A stretch of 6,046 bases of DNA, from NCBI GenBank assembly GCA_903954205.1, contig CAJBMR010000331.1, positions 1 through 6,046 of the forward strand. Direction: 5' to 3'. A program made the position numbers and the translations under genes. Below the pieces are notes generated by a model that saw only the letters and a list, made by a program, of their open reading frames with translations, was not told where the DNA came from and did not search any database. Positions 1-5,572 of the stretch are shown piece after piece (positions within the stretch are counted from its first letter, which is position 1; every line of letters starts with the position of its first letter). This stretch comes from an uncultured bacterium (GTDB lineage: Bacteria; Actinomycetota; Actinomycetes; S36-B12).

Positions 1-259
1 ACAGGAAGCCGTAGCCCGGGTGGACAGCGTCGGCACCCGAACGGCGTACTGCATCGAGGATCTGATCGACGTCGAGATAGGTCTCTGCACTTGTGGCCCC
101 ACGCAGCGGGATCGCGATGTCGGCATCGCGAACGAAGGACGCATGAGCATCGGGCTCGGAGTAGACGGCGACCGTCTCGATGCCCATGGCACGAGCCGTG
201 CGGAAGACGCGGCGAGCGATCTCGCCGCGATTGGCTACCAGGATCCGCTGCATCGCCAT
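1..259 (-). CDS. Acyl-CoA carboxylase alpha subunit, biotin carboxylase N-terminus (partial)
   Basis: This is the first 86 codons of the biotin-carboxylating subunit of an acyl-CoA carboxylase; the rest lies beyond the left edge. The subunit uses ATP and bicarbonate to carboxylate biotin, and the carboxyl group is then passed to the acyl-CoA by the beta subunit encoded just upstream. The N-terminus reads MAMQRILVANRGEIARRV, the standard opening of the biotin carboxylase N-domain. It continues through a VAVYSEPDAHA segment and SAETYLD, and ends in HPGYGFL (residues 80-86), another family hallmark. The chosen ATG (259-257) shares its A with the beta-subunit stop (TGATG on the minus strand), implying translational coupling. 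An ATG two codons later (253-251) is an equally plausible start, and neither has a Shine-Dalgarno. The biotin carboxyl carrier domain cannot be seen. The family is certain; the substrate class is inferred from the beta subunit. Confidence 0.93.
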   Translation of the reverse strand, partial: MAMQRILVANRGEIARRVFRTARAMGIETVAVYSEPDAHASFVRDADIAIPLRGATSAETYLDVDQILDAVRRSGADAVHPGYGFL

Positions 260-1872
260 CACATCCGGAAGACGCCGAAGGCATCGGCGCCGGTGACGGG
301 GGCGGAATGCGTCGCGGAGAGCGCGAGCGTGAGGGCGGTGCGGGTGTCGCGGGGGTCGATGATGCCGTCGTCCCAGAGCCGGCCGGTGGCGAAGAGTGCG
401 GTGGACTGGCTCTCCACCTGCTGCTCGAAGGCATCGCGCATGGGCGCGAAGGCCGCCTCGTCGAAGTCAATGCCCATGCTCTCTGCCTTCTGGCGCGCCA
501 CGATGGTGAGCACGCCCGCGAGCTGCTTGGGCCCCATGACCGCGATGCGGTGGTTGGGCCAGGAGAAGACGAAGCGTGGGTCGTAGGCCCGACCCGACAT
601 GCCGTAGTTGCCCGCGCCGTACGACGCGCCCATCATCAGTGTGAGGTGCGGGACGGTGGAGTTGGAGACGGCGTTGATGAGCTTGGCACCGTCCTTGATG
701 ATGCCGCCCTGCTCGTAGCGCGTGCCGACCATGAAGCCGGTGATGTTCTGTGCAAAGAGGATCGGCACACCCATGCGATTGCACAACTGGATGAACTGCG
801 CGCCCTTGTGACTCTCTTCGCTGAAGAGGATGCCGTTGTTAGCGAGCACACCGACGGCGTAGCCGCCGATATGTCCCCAGCCCGTGACGAGAGTTGTGCC
901 GTAGAGCGGCTTGAACTCCTCGAACTCACTGCCATCGAGGATGCGTGCGAGCACCTCGCGGGCCTCGAAGGGCTGGCGCACATCGGCGCTAGGGATGCCG
1001 AGTAGATCGTCGGGGTCGTACGCCGGGTCGATGGGTGCGCGATCCGGTCCCGGCCCGGCCTTACGCCAGCGCAGGTGCTCCACGATCTGGCGGCCGATGC
1101 GCAGAGCGTCGGGCTCGTCGAGTGCGAGGTAGTCGGCCAGACCTGAGGTCCGCGCATGCATCTCGGCGCCGCCGAGCTCCTCCTCGTCGGCGTCCTCGTC
1201 GATGGCCATTTTCACCAGCGGCGGTCCGCCGAGATAGACGCGCGCGGCATCCTTCTGCAGGACGACGTAGTCGCTCATGCCCGGCACGTAGGCGCCGCCC
1301 GCCGTGCTCGATCCGAAGACAAGCGTGACGGTCGGGATGCCGGCAGCCGAGAGCTGCGTGAGGTTCTTGAAGCTCGCACCACCGGGAACGAAGATCTCGG
1401 CCTGCTTCGGGAGATCGGCACCACCGGACTCGGTCAAACTGACAAGTGGCAGTCGGTTGAGTTTGGCGATCTCCATCGCGCGCAGTCCCTTGGCCACGGA
1501 TGTTGGTCCCTGCGCTCCGCCCTTCACGGTCGGGTCGTTGGCAACCACCATGACCTCGGTGCCGTGCACCCGGCCGATACCGGTGACGACTCCGCCACCG
1601 AGTGGATCGTCGGTGCCCCAGCCAGCGAGTGGGCTCAACTCCAGGAAGGGCGATCCTCGGTCGAGGAGGAGATTGATGCGCTCACGCGGCAGGAGCTTGC
1701 CTCGACCGCGGTGACGCGCGACGGTGCGGGCGTTCTTCTCCGGATCACTGCTGCCGCCGCCGGCGATGACCTTCGCCAGCAGGGTGTCGATCTCCGCGAG
1801 GGCCTCGAGCATGGCGGCGCGATTGGCCGCCGTCACGGCGGGATCGAGTCGGGAGCGCAGGACGGGCGCCAT
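259..1872 (-). CDS. Acyl-CoA carboxylase beta subunit (carboxyltransferase), methylcrotonyl-CoA carboxylase/AccD2-like
   Basis: This 537-residue cytoplasmic carboxyltransferase moves CO2 from carboxybiotin to an acyl-CoA. Its length matches the methylcrotonyl-CoA carboxylase beta family. It has two crotonase-fold halves. The N-half carries GRGKLLPRERI (56-66), SPFLELSPLAGWG (74-86), SGGADLPKQ (149-157), SSTAGGAYVPGMSD (188-201, oxyanion-hole region) and LGGPPLVKMA (214-223). The C-half carries NITGFMVG (376-383), a GASYGAGNYGM oxyanion-hole segment (415-425), DPRF (431-434), MGP (446-448) and IDPRDTR (505-511). The FVPGG segment and the GVFRM terminus recall mycobacterial AccD2, whose substrate is not established, more than classical leucine-pathway MccB. 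I therefore keep the substrate open among methylcrotonyl-CoA and other branched or unsaturated acyl-CoAs. The N-terminus (LRSRLD..V.AN..AM) fits the family and supports this ATG. No Shine-Dalgarno precedes it. A promoter ends 7 nt upstream, so the mRNA may be leaderless. The alpha gene follows with a one-base overlap. Confidence 0.95.
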   Translation of the reverse strand: MAPVLRSRLDPAVTAANRAAMLEALAEIDTLLAKVIAGGGSSDPEKNARTVARHRGRGKLLPRERINLLLDRGSPFLELSPLAGWGTDDPLGGGVVTGIGRVHGTEVMVVANDPTVKGGAQGPTSVAKGLRAMEIAKLNRLPLVSLTESGGADLPKQAEIFVPGGASFKNLTQLSAAGIPTVTLVFGSSTAGGAYVPGMSDYVVLQKDAARVYLGGPPLVKMAIDEDADEEELGGAEMHARTSGLADYLALDEPDALRIGRQIVEHLRWRKAGPGPDRAPIDPAYDPDDLLGIPSADVRQPFEAREVLARILDGSEFEEFKPLYGTTLVTGWGHIGGYAVGVLANNGILFSEESHKGAQFIQLCNRMGVPILFAQNITGFMVGTRYEQGGIIKDGAKLINAVSNSTVPHLTLMMGASYGAGNYGMSGRAYDPRFVFSWPNHRIAVMGPKQLAGVLTIVARQKAESMGIDFDEAAFAPMRDAFEQQVESQSTALFATGRLWDDGIIDPRDTRTALTLALSATHSAPVTGADAFGVFRM

Positions 1873-1876
1873 GGAC

Positions 1877-1892
1877 TTGACATTAGCGTCAA
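1877..1892. promoter_or_regulatory. Operator-like palindrome 1 (TTGAC-N6-GTCAA), over the -10
   Basis: This is a 16-bp inverted repeat, TTGACATTAGCGTCAA on the plus strand, with 5-bp perfect arms and a 6-bp centre. It begins 4 bases upstream of the carboxylase beta start codon and contains its predicted -10 element. On the minus strand it reads TTGAC-N5-TGTCAA-G, the same pattern as its neighbour. It looks like the site of a dimeric regulator. MerR-family LiuR and TetR-family regulators control comparable carboxylase operons in other bacteria, but the window encodes no regulator, so the protein that binds here is unknown. Confidence 0.55.
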
Positions 1893-1909
1893 CTTGACAC
1901 GCCTGTCAA
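1880..1909 (-). promoter_or_regulatory. Probable sigma70-type promoter for a leaderless carboxylase transcript
   Basis: On the minus strand a perfect TTGACA (1909-1904) is followed by an 18-nt spacer and TAATGT (1885-1880), which fits the TANNNT -10 pattern. Seven more bases (CAAGTCC) lead directly to the ATG at 1872. Transcription would therefore start at or next to the A of the start codon. No Shine-Dalgarno lies in the few bases before the ATG, which agrees with a leaderless mRNA, a common arrangement in Actinomycetota. Both promoter elements sit inside the palindromes described separately, so a bound repressor would occlude RNA polymerase. Confidence 0.6.
1894..1909. promoter_or_regulatory. 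Operator-like palindrome 2 (TTGACA-N4-TGTCAA), over the -35
   Basis: This is a 16-bp inverted repeat, TTGACACGCCTGTCAA on the plus strand, with 6-bp perfect arms and a 4-bp centre. One base (1893) separates it from palindrome 1, and the two repeat with a 17-bp period. Read on the minus strand, 12 of the 17 positions are identical between the copies, while all five central bases differ, as expected for a binding site whose arms are conserved and whose centre is free. Its minus-strand left arm is the predicted -35 of the carboxylase promoter. Confidence 0.55.
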
Positions 1910-1931
1910 CTCGTTGGAAGGGGCAGTGGGA

Positions 1932-1940
1932 GGGAGGAAG
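1932..1940 (+). promoter_or_regulatory. Shine-Dalgarno of the DUF6457 gene
   Basis: The purine run GGGAGGAAG contains a full GGAGG (1933-1937) 11 nt before the ATG at 1949. This fixes the start of the small protein. It is one of only two strong ribosome binding sites I find placed before a start in this window; the other is internal to the channel gene. No convincing plus-strand promoter is visible. TAGCGT (1884-1889) fits the -10 pattern but has no good -35 upstream. Confidence 0.65.
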
Positions 1941-1948
1941 ATAGGGGC

Positions 1949-2218
1949 ATGACTCACGACCCGCTCAGCCAGTGGACCGCGGTAGCCCGCCAGGCCCTGG
2001 CTACCGACCTCGGAGTGGACATTCCCGAGGTAGACGCGCAGCTTCTCCTCGACGTCGCCCGCGATGCAGCACATGCGGTGGATCGTCCGGCCGCACCCAT
2101 CACGACGTTCCTTCTTGGCTATGCCGTCGCCAAAGCCGGTGACGGCACGCTTCAGGAGGCGGCCCAGACACTCCAGCGCCTCAGTGGGGAGTGGGACCTC
2201 GGCCTGCATCGAGCCTGA
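1949..2218 (+). CDS. DUF6457 domain-containing small protein
   Basis: This is an 89-residue soluble, probably all-helical cytoplasmic protein with no signal peptide or membrane segment. The core, roughly residues 28-65, reads like the DUF6457 family as I recall it: LLLDVARDAAHAV followed by RPAAPITTFLLGYAVAKAG. In Actinomycetota this domain is found beside, or fused to, molybdenum cofactor genes such as mobA-like nucleotidyltransferases and moeA. Here it immediately precedes moeA on the same strand, 51 nt away, which supports a role in cofactor synthesis or delivery, though no biochemical function is established. The start is well supported by GGAGG. A minus-strand reading frame across this region (1889-2260) was rejected because the plus-strand protein has a recognisable domain and a strong ribosome site. 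Family assignment is from memory and not searched. Confidence 0.8.
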   Translation: MTHDPLSQWTAVARQALATDLGVDIPEVDAQLLLDVARDAAHAVDRPAAPITTFLLGYAVAKAGDGTLQEAAQTLQRLSGEWDLGLHRA

Positions 2219-2244
2219 CCGTCGGAGCGTCGGCTGCCCTCGCC

Positions 2245-2261
2245 GGTGCCGCGGTGGCACC
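2245..2261 (+). promoter_or_regulatory. Hairpin just upstream of the moeA start
   Basis: GGTGCC (2245-2250) and GGCACC (2256-2261) form a perfect 6-bp GC-rich stem around a 5-nt loop, ending 8 nt before the GTG start of moeA. There is no T-run after it, so it is not a standard intrinsic terminator. It occupies the place where a Shine-Dalgarno would be, and none is visible. It could affect translation initiation or mRNA stability in the DUF6457-moeA spacer, or be chance in GC-rich DNA. Confidence 0.3.
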
Positions 2262-2269
2262 CTGACTAG

Positions 2270-3481
2270 GTGAGCTCCGCACTCCCCTGGGACCAGGCGC
2301 GCCGCGTGGCGGCAGCGGCCGCTCGACCGCTTGACCCCGTGGCCGTGCGTCTCGAGGCCGCGCTCGGCTGCGCGCTTGCTTCACCCATCGCCGCGCTCAC
2401 CGATCTTCCACCGTTCGACTCGGCCGCAATGGACGGCTACGCCGTCGCGGGCTCCAGCCCGTGGCTGCTCTCCGACGCAGACCTGCGCGCAGGAAGCGAA
2501 GCACTCACGCGTCTGGATTCCGGAACCGCCGTCGCCATTGCCACTGGCGCCGCACTTCCCCATGGGTGCGATGCCGTGCTGCGCACGGAGCAGGCAGGGA
2601 TCGAGACCGCGCTGCATGGCAATCGACTCTTCCCGCTCGATCCGCTCACCGGGCTGCCCGATGATTCCGGGTCATCCCTGCCCCCGGGCACCGATGTGCG
2701 CCCGAGGGGCGAGGAGTGCGCCGAGGGAGAGCCGCTCGTCCCCGCCGGATCGGTCGTCACGCCCGCGATGCTCGGCCTGGCAGCAGCGGCCGGCTACGAC
2801 GCACTTGACGTCATCCCGCCACCGACCGTGGCGGTGCTTGTCCTCGGCGATGAGTTACTTGAGCGAGGCTTGCCTCGGCCCGGTCGCGTGCGCGATGCGC
2901 TGAGCCCCCTGGTGCCGCCCTGGCTCGCAGACCTTGGCGCGCGTGCCAATCCCCCCATTCGCGTCCCCGACACGAGGCAAGCCCTGCTCGATGAGATTGA
3001 GGACTCCACCGCAGACGCCATCGTGACCACGGGGTCCACGGCATCAGGCCCGGTCGACTTCGTCCACGACGTACTCGATCATCTCGGTGCACGGTGGGTC
3101 GTCGACGGCGTCGAAGTGCGTCCCGGGCATCCCATGCTGCTCGCCGTGCTCCCCGACGGGCGCCCGTTCGTGGGTCTACCCGGCAATCCCCTCGCTGCAG
3201 TGAGCGGCTTGGTCACCTTGGCCGCGCCCGTCATCGCCTCCCTGCGCGGGGTGCCGCTCGACGATGACGAGGTCATCCTGGGGGTCGATGTCACCAGCCA
3301 CCCCCGGGACACCCGGATCATCCCCGTTGTCGTCGAGGAGGGCCGCGCCCGACCGCTTCGCTTCGACGGGCCCGCGATGCTGCGCAGCCTCGCACTCGCG
3401 GATGCGCTCGTGGCGATCCCGCCTTCCGGAGGGCTCGCCGGAAGTGCCGTGCCCCTGCTCCCCGTCCCCGTCGTCCGCTAG
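2270..3481 (+). CDS. moeA: Molybdopterin molybdotransferase MoeA
   Basis: MoeA inserts molybdate into adenylylated molybdopterin, releasing AMP and giving active molybdenum cofactor in the cytoplasm. The 403-residue length matches the family (about 400). Visible motifs are DLPPFDSAAMDGYAV (45-59; D55 aligns with the conserved catalytic Asp), ATGAALPHGCDAV (91-103), RPRGEE (144-149), the GDEL motif (193-196), TTGSTASGPVDF (253-264, in place of the usual SGGVSVGDxDF), RPGHPML (284-290), GLPGNP (302-307), and a C-terminal domain IV ending GPAMLRSLALADALVAIP. The variant domain III loop lacks the second Gly and the first acidic residue of the canonical motif but keeps the second Asp (D263). I recall similar GPVD forms in actinobacterial MoeA proteins. 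The GTG at 2270 is the first possible start because an in-frame TAG (2267-2269) abuts it. No Shine-Dalgarno is visible. DUF6457 lies upstream, and the channel gene follows after 11 nt. Confidence 0.9.
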   Translation: MSSALPWDQARRVAAAAARPLDPVAVRLEAALGCALASPIAALTDLPPFDSAAMDGYAVAGSSPWLLSDADLRAGSEALTRLDSGTAVAIATGAALPHGCDAVLRTEQAGIETALHGNRLFPLDPLTGLPDDSGSSLPPGTDVRPRGEECAEGEPLVPAGSVVTPAMLGLAAAAGYDALDVIPPPTVAVLVLGDELLERGLPRPGRVRDALSPLVPPWLADLGARANPPIRVPDTRQALLDEIEDSTADAIVTTGSTASGPVDFVHDVLDHLGARWVVDGVEVRPGHPMLLAVLPDGRPFVGLPGNPLAAVSGLVTLAAPVIASLRGVPLDDDEVILGVDVTSHPRDTRIIPVVVEEGRARPLRFDGPAMLRSLALADALVAIPPSGGLAGSAVPLLPVPVVR

Positions 3482-3492
3482 CGTCAGCAGAC

Positions 3493-4593
3493 GTGGCCGA
3501 CAAGAAGCGTCAGCGCACCGCCGCTGTCGATGAAGATCCCGAGGCCCTCACCGCCCGGATCCTGCTTCCGAGCAAGCCGTGGAGCCCCTCCCGCAACATC
3601 ATCGTCCGAGTCCTGATCGCGGTGGGCGCCTTGGTTGTCGCCGCCGTGATCGTCTACGCCGAAGGTGACTGCTACGCCGACAGGGGAGAGGTCGGCGGCA
3701 TCACCTGGGTCGACGCCTTCTACTACGCGACCGTGAGTCTCTCGACGACCGGCTACGGCGACATCGTGCCGGTCTGCGAGTCGGCCCGCATCGTCAACAT
3801 TCTGGTGATCACTCCCCTGCGCTTCATCTTCCTCATCGTGCTCGTGGGCACGACCATCGAGGTACTCACTCGCAAGACACGAGACGAGATCCGCACAAGC
3901 CGCTGGAGGCAGCGCGTGGAAGACCACACCGTCATCATCGGCTTCGGCGTCAAGGGCCGCTCGGCAGCACGCATGCTGCTCGACAGCGGCATGTCACCGC
4001 TCTCCATCGTCGTGGTGAGCATGGACAAGACAGCCGTTCAGGATGCCAACCGCATGGGCCTCGCAGGAGTGCTGGGAGACGCCCGGCGCGAAGACGTCCT
4101 GCGCGATGCCGCGACCGAGCGCGCATCCAAGATCATCGTGGCGACCGATGAAGACGACACGTCAGTCCTCGTCACGCTCACTGCACGACGCCTCGCGCCC
4201 AAGGCCGAGATCGTCGCAGCAGCCCGCGAGGCAGCGAACGCACAGATCCTGCGGCAGTCCGGAGCGAGCAGCGTCATCCCGACTGCGGAGTCCGCAGGCC
4301 ACCTCATGGCGCTCTCACTCATCTCTCCCGTCGCAGGCACGCTCATGGAAGACCTCCTCGATTCGGGTCGCGGACTCGAGGTGGTGCAGCGCGTCATCAC
4401 GAAGGAAGAACTCGGTATCTCACCCGCTGAGGTCGATGCCTCCGGCGAGATCGTGCTCGCGGTCATCCGCGACGACGTTGTCCACCGGTTCGACACGAGC
4501 GACATTCGCATCCTGCAGAAGGGCGATCAGCTCGTCGTCATCCGCCACTCGGAGGGCAACGGCTACCACGTCACACCGCCTCCGGCCTCCTGA
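3493..4593 (+). CDS. Two-TM potassium channel with RCK (TrkA-N/TrkA-C) domains
   Basis: This 366-residue inner-membrane K+ channel subunit would work as a tetramer gated by a cytoplasmic RCK ring. The order is a charged cytoplasmic N-terminus (1-34), TM1 (about 35-57), an outer turret with C60, the pore helix and filter STTGYGDIVP (84-93), C95, TM2 (about 98-125), a linker, RCK-N from about 144 with the Rossmann glycines GFGVKG (150-155) and GDARREDVL (195-203), and RCK-C (about 290-352, ending KGDQLVVI). The architecture matches MthK-type channels. The ligand (Ca2+, nucleotide or NAD(H)) cannot be read from the sequence; the end of the second Rossmann strand has SMD rather than the usual acidic D-x-D. 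The start is a GTG 11 nt after the moeA stop with no Shine-Dalgarno. A second in-frame GTG at codon 142 with a strong GGAGG may give a separate RCK protein. The oxidoreductase gene starts one base after this stop. Confidence 0.93.
   Translation: MADKKRQRTAAVDEDPEALTARILLPSKPWSPSRNIIVRVLIAVGALVVAAVIVYAEGDCYADRGEVGGITWVDAFYYATVSLSTTGYGDIVPVCESARIVNILVITPLRFIFLIVLVGTTIEVLTRKTRDEIRTSRWRQRVEDHTVIIGFGVKGRSAARMLLDSGMSPLSIVVVSMDKTAVQDANRMGLAGVLGDARREDVLRDAATERASKIIVATDEDDTSVLVTLTARRLAPKAEIVAAAREAANAQILRQSGASSVIPTAESAGHLMALSLISPVAGTLMEDLLDSGRGLEVVQRVITKEELGISPAEVDASGEIVLAVIRDDVVHRFDTSDIRILQKGDQLVVIRHSEGNGYHVTPPPAS
3905..3918 (+). promoter_or_regulatory. Internal Shine-Dalgarno and GTG start at the RCK boundary
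   Basis: GGAGG (3905-3909) lies 6 nt before an in-frame GTG (3916-3918), codon 142 of the channel gene. Initiation here would give a soluble protein of 225 residues beginning MEDHTVIIGFGVKG, which is the complete RCK module (3916-4593). MthK makes exactly such a second product from an internal start, and its gating ring combines four channel-attached with four soluble RCK domains. The GGAGG depends on an AGG arginine codon, which is infrequent in this gene. The site is seen; its use is inferred. Confidence 0.45.
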
Positions 4594-4594
4594 T

Positions 4595-5572
4595 ATGCAC
4601 GCGATCGTCATCGCGTCGCCAGGGGATGCGGATGTGCTCTCCTGGCAGCAGGTGCCCGACCCTGTGGCCGGCCCGGGCGAAGTGATCGTCGACGTCGCCG
4701 CGGCCGCCGTGAACCGAGCCGACATCCTCCAGCGTCAGGGTCTCTATCCGCCGCCGCCGGGCGCACCCGAGTGGCTCGGCCTGGAGTGCTCCGGCACCAT
4801 CGCGGAGCTCGGCGCCGGAGTCACCTCACTCTCCATCGGTGACAAGGTGTGCTGCCTGCTCTCCGGAGGCGGGTATGCCGAGCGGGTCGCCGTGCCCGTC
4901 GGCCAAGCCATGCCTATCCCAGCGGGGGTAGACCTCATCACCGCTGCCGGATTGCCCGAGGTCGCCTGCACGGTGTGGTCCAACCTCGTGATGACCGCGC
5001 ACCTGCAGCGTGGCGACTGGCTGCTCGTGCACGGTGGCGGCAGCGGCATCGGCACCATGTCGATCCAGGTGGCGCGCGCGCTCGGCGCCCGGGTCGCGGT
5101 CACCGCGGGATCCGCGCGGAAGCTTGCCCGCTGCGAGGAACTCGGGGCCGAAGTGCTCATCAACTACCGCGAGCAGGACTTCGCCGATGTCATCGCCGCA
5201 GAGACAGGCGGTCGCGGAGTCGACGTCATCCTCGACAACATGGCCGCGAAATACCTCGAGCGAAACATCGCGTGCCTCGCACCCGGCGGACGGCTTGTCG
5301 TCATCGGCATGCAGGGCGGCGTCAAGGCCGAGATCGACCTGGGGGTGCTCCTGCGCCGCAATGGCACATTGCATGCGACCACCCTGCGCGGTCGCACACC
5401 GGAGCAGAAGACGGAGATCTGCGCTCAGGTCGAGCGTCACGTGTGGCCGTGGATCGCCGCAGGCATAGTGAAGCCCGTCATCGACCGCGTCGTCCCCATC
5501 ACCGAGGCTGCTGATGCGCACCGCGCGCTAGAAGCCGGCGATGTGACCGGCAAGATCGTGCTCAGGCGCTGA
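4595..5572 (+). CDS. NAD(P)H:quinone oxidoreductase, PIG3-type zinc-free MDR family
   Basis: This 325-residue cytoplasmic oxidoreductase of the medium-chain dehydrogenase/reductase superfamily is expected to reduce quinones or similar acceptors with NADPH. The catalytic N-domain carries PGEVIVDV (27-34), AVNRADILQRQGLYPPPPGAP (38-58), LGLECSGT (61-68) and GDKVCCLL (82-89). The Rossmann domain carries HGGGSGIGT (146-154), the nucleotide-binding loop, then a GSARK segment (172-176), LINY (188-191) and LAPGGRLVVIGMQGG (228-242). The C-terminus HRALEAGDVTGKIVL closes the fold as in the PIG3/TP53I3 group. No structural-zinc cysteine cluster is present. The true start is the ATG at 4595, one base after the channel stop (TGATATG), so translation is probably coupled. 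The longer open frame reaching back to 4043 is only a shadow inside the channel gene. The physiological acceptor is unknown. The 3' end overlaps the convergent HAD gene by 11 bp. Confidence 0.92.
   Translation: MHAIVIASPGDADVLSWQQVPDPVAGPGEVIVDVAAAAVNRADILQRQGLYPPPPGAPEWLGLECSGTIAELGAGVTSLSIGDKVCCLLSGGGYAERVAVPVGQAMPIPAGVDLITAAGLPEVACTVWSNLVMTAHLQRGDWLLVHGGGSGIGTMSIQVARALGARVAVTAGSARKLARCEELGAEVLINYREQDFADVIAAETGGRGVDVILDNMAAKYLERNIACLAPGGRLVVIGMQGGVKAEIDLGVLLRRNGTLHATTLRGRTPEQKTEICAQVERHVWPWIAAGIVKPVIDRVVPITEAADAHRALEAGDVTGKIVLRR

Noticed and set aside
91..1005. Long plus-strand open frame (304 codons) opposite the carboxylase genes
   Set aside because: It lies antisense to well-recognised carboxylase subunits, gives low-complexity Arg/Ala/Glu-rich protein with no known motif, and is the usual shadow of GC-rich coding DNA.
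1877..1899. Plus-strand TTGACA hexamers as a promoter for the DUF6457-moeA run
   Set aside because: Both hexamers (1877 and 1894) lack a TANNNT element at 16-19 nt downstream on the plus strand; they are better explained as palindrome arms serving the minus-strand promoter.
1156..1944. Plus-strand open frame (262 codons) opposite the carboxylase beta gene
   Set aside because: It is antisense to the beta gene, shows no recognisable domain, has no ribosome site, and runs across the carboxylase promoter region.
1889..2260. Minus-strand open frame (123 codons) across DUF6457
   Set aside because: It conflicts with the DUF6457 gene, which has a strong GGAGG and a recognisable domain; its translation has no family features.
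2216..2272. Stop-codon readthrough joining DUF6457 to MoeA in the same frame
   Set aside because: A second in-frame stop (TAG 2267-2269) closes the frame just before the moeA start, and the 16 codons between look like spacer.
4043..4594. Upstream extension of the oxidoreductase reading frame
   Set aside because: This part is the +1 shadow of the RCK coding sequence, rich in Ser/Arg; homology to the MDR family begins only at the ATG at 4595.
4826..5521. Minus-strand open frame (231 codons) opposite the oxidoreductase
   Set aside because: It is antisense to a clear MDR enzyme and has no motif or ribosome site of its own.
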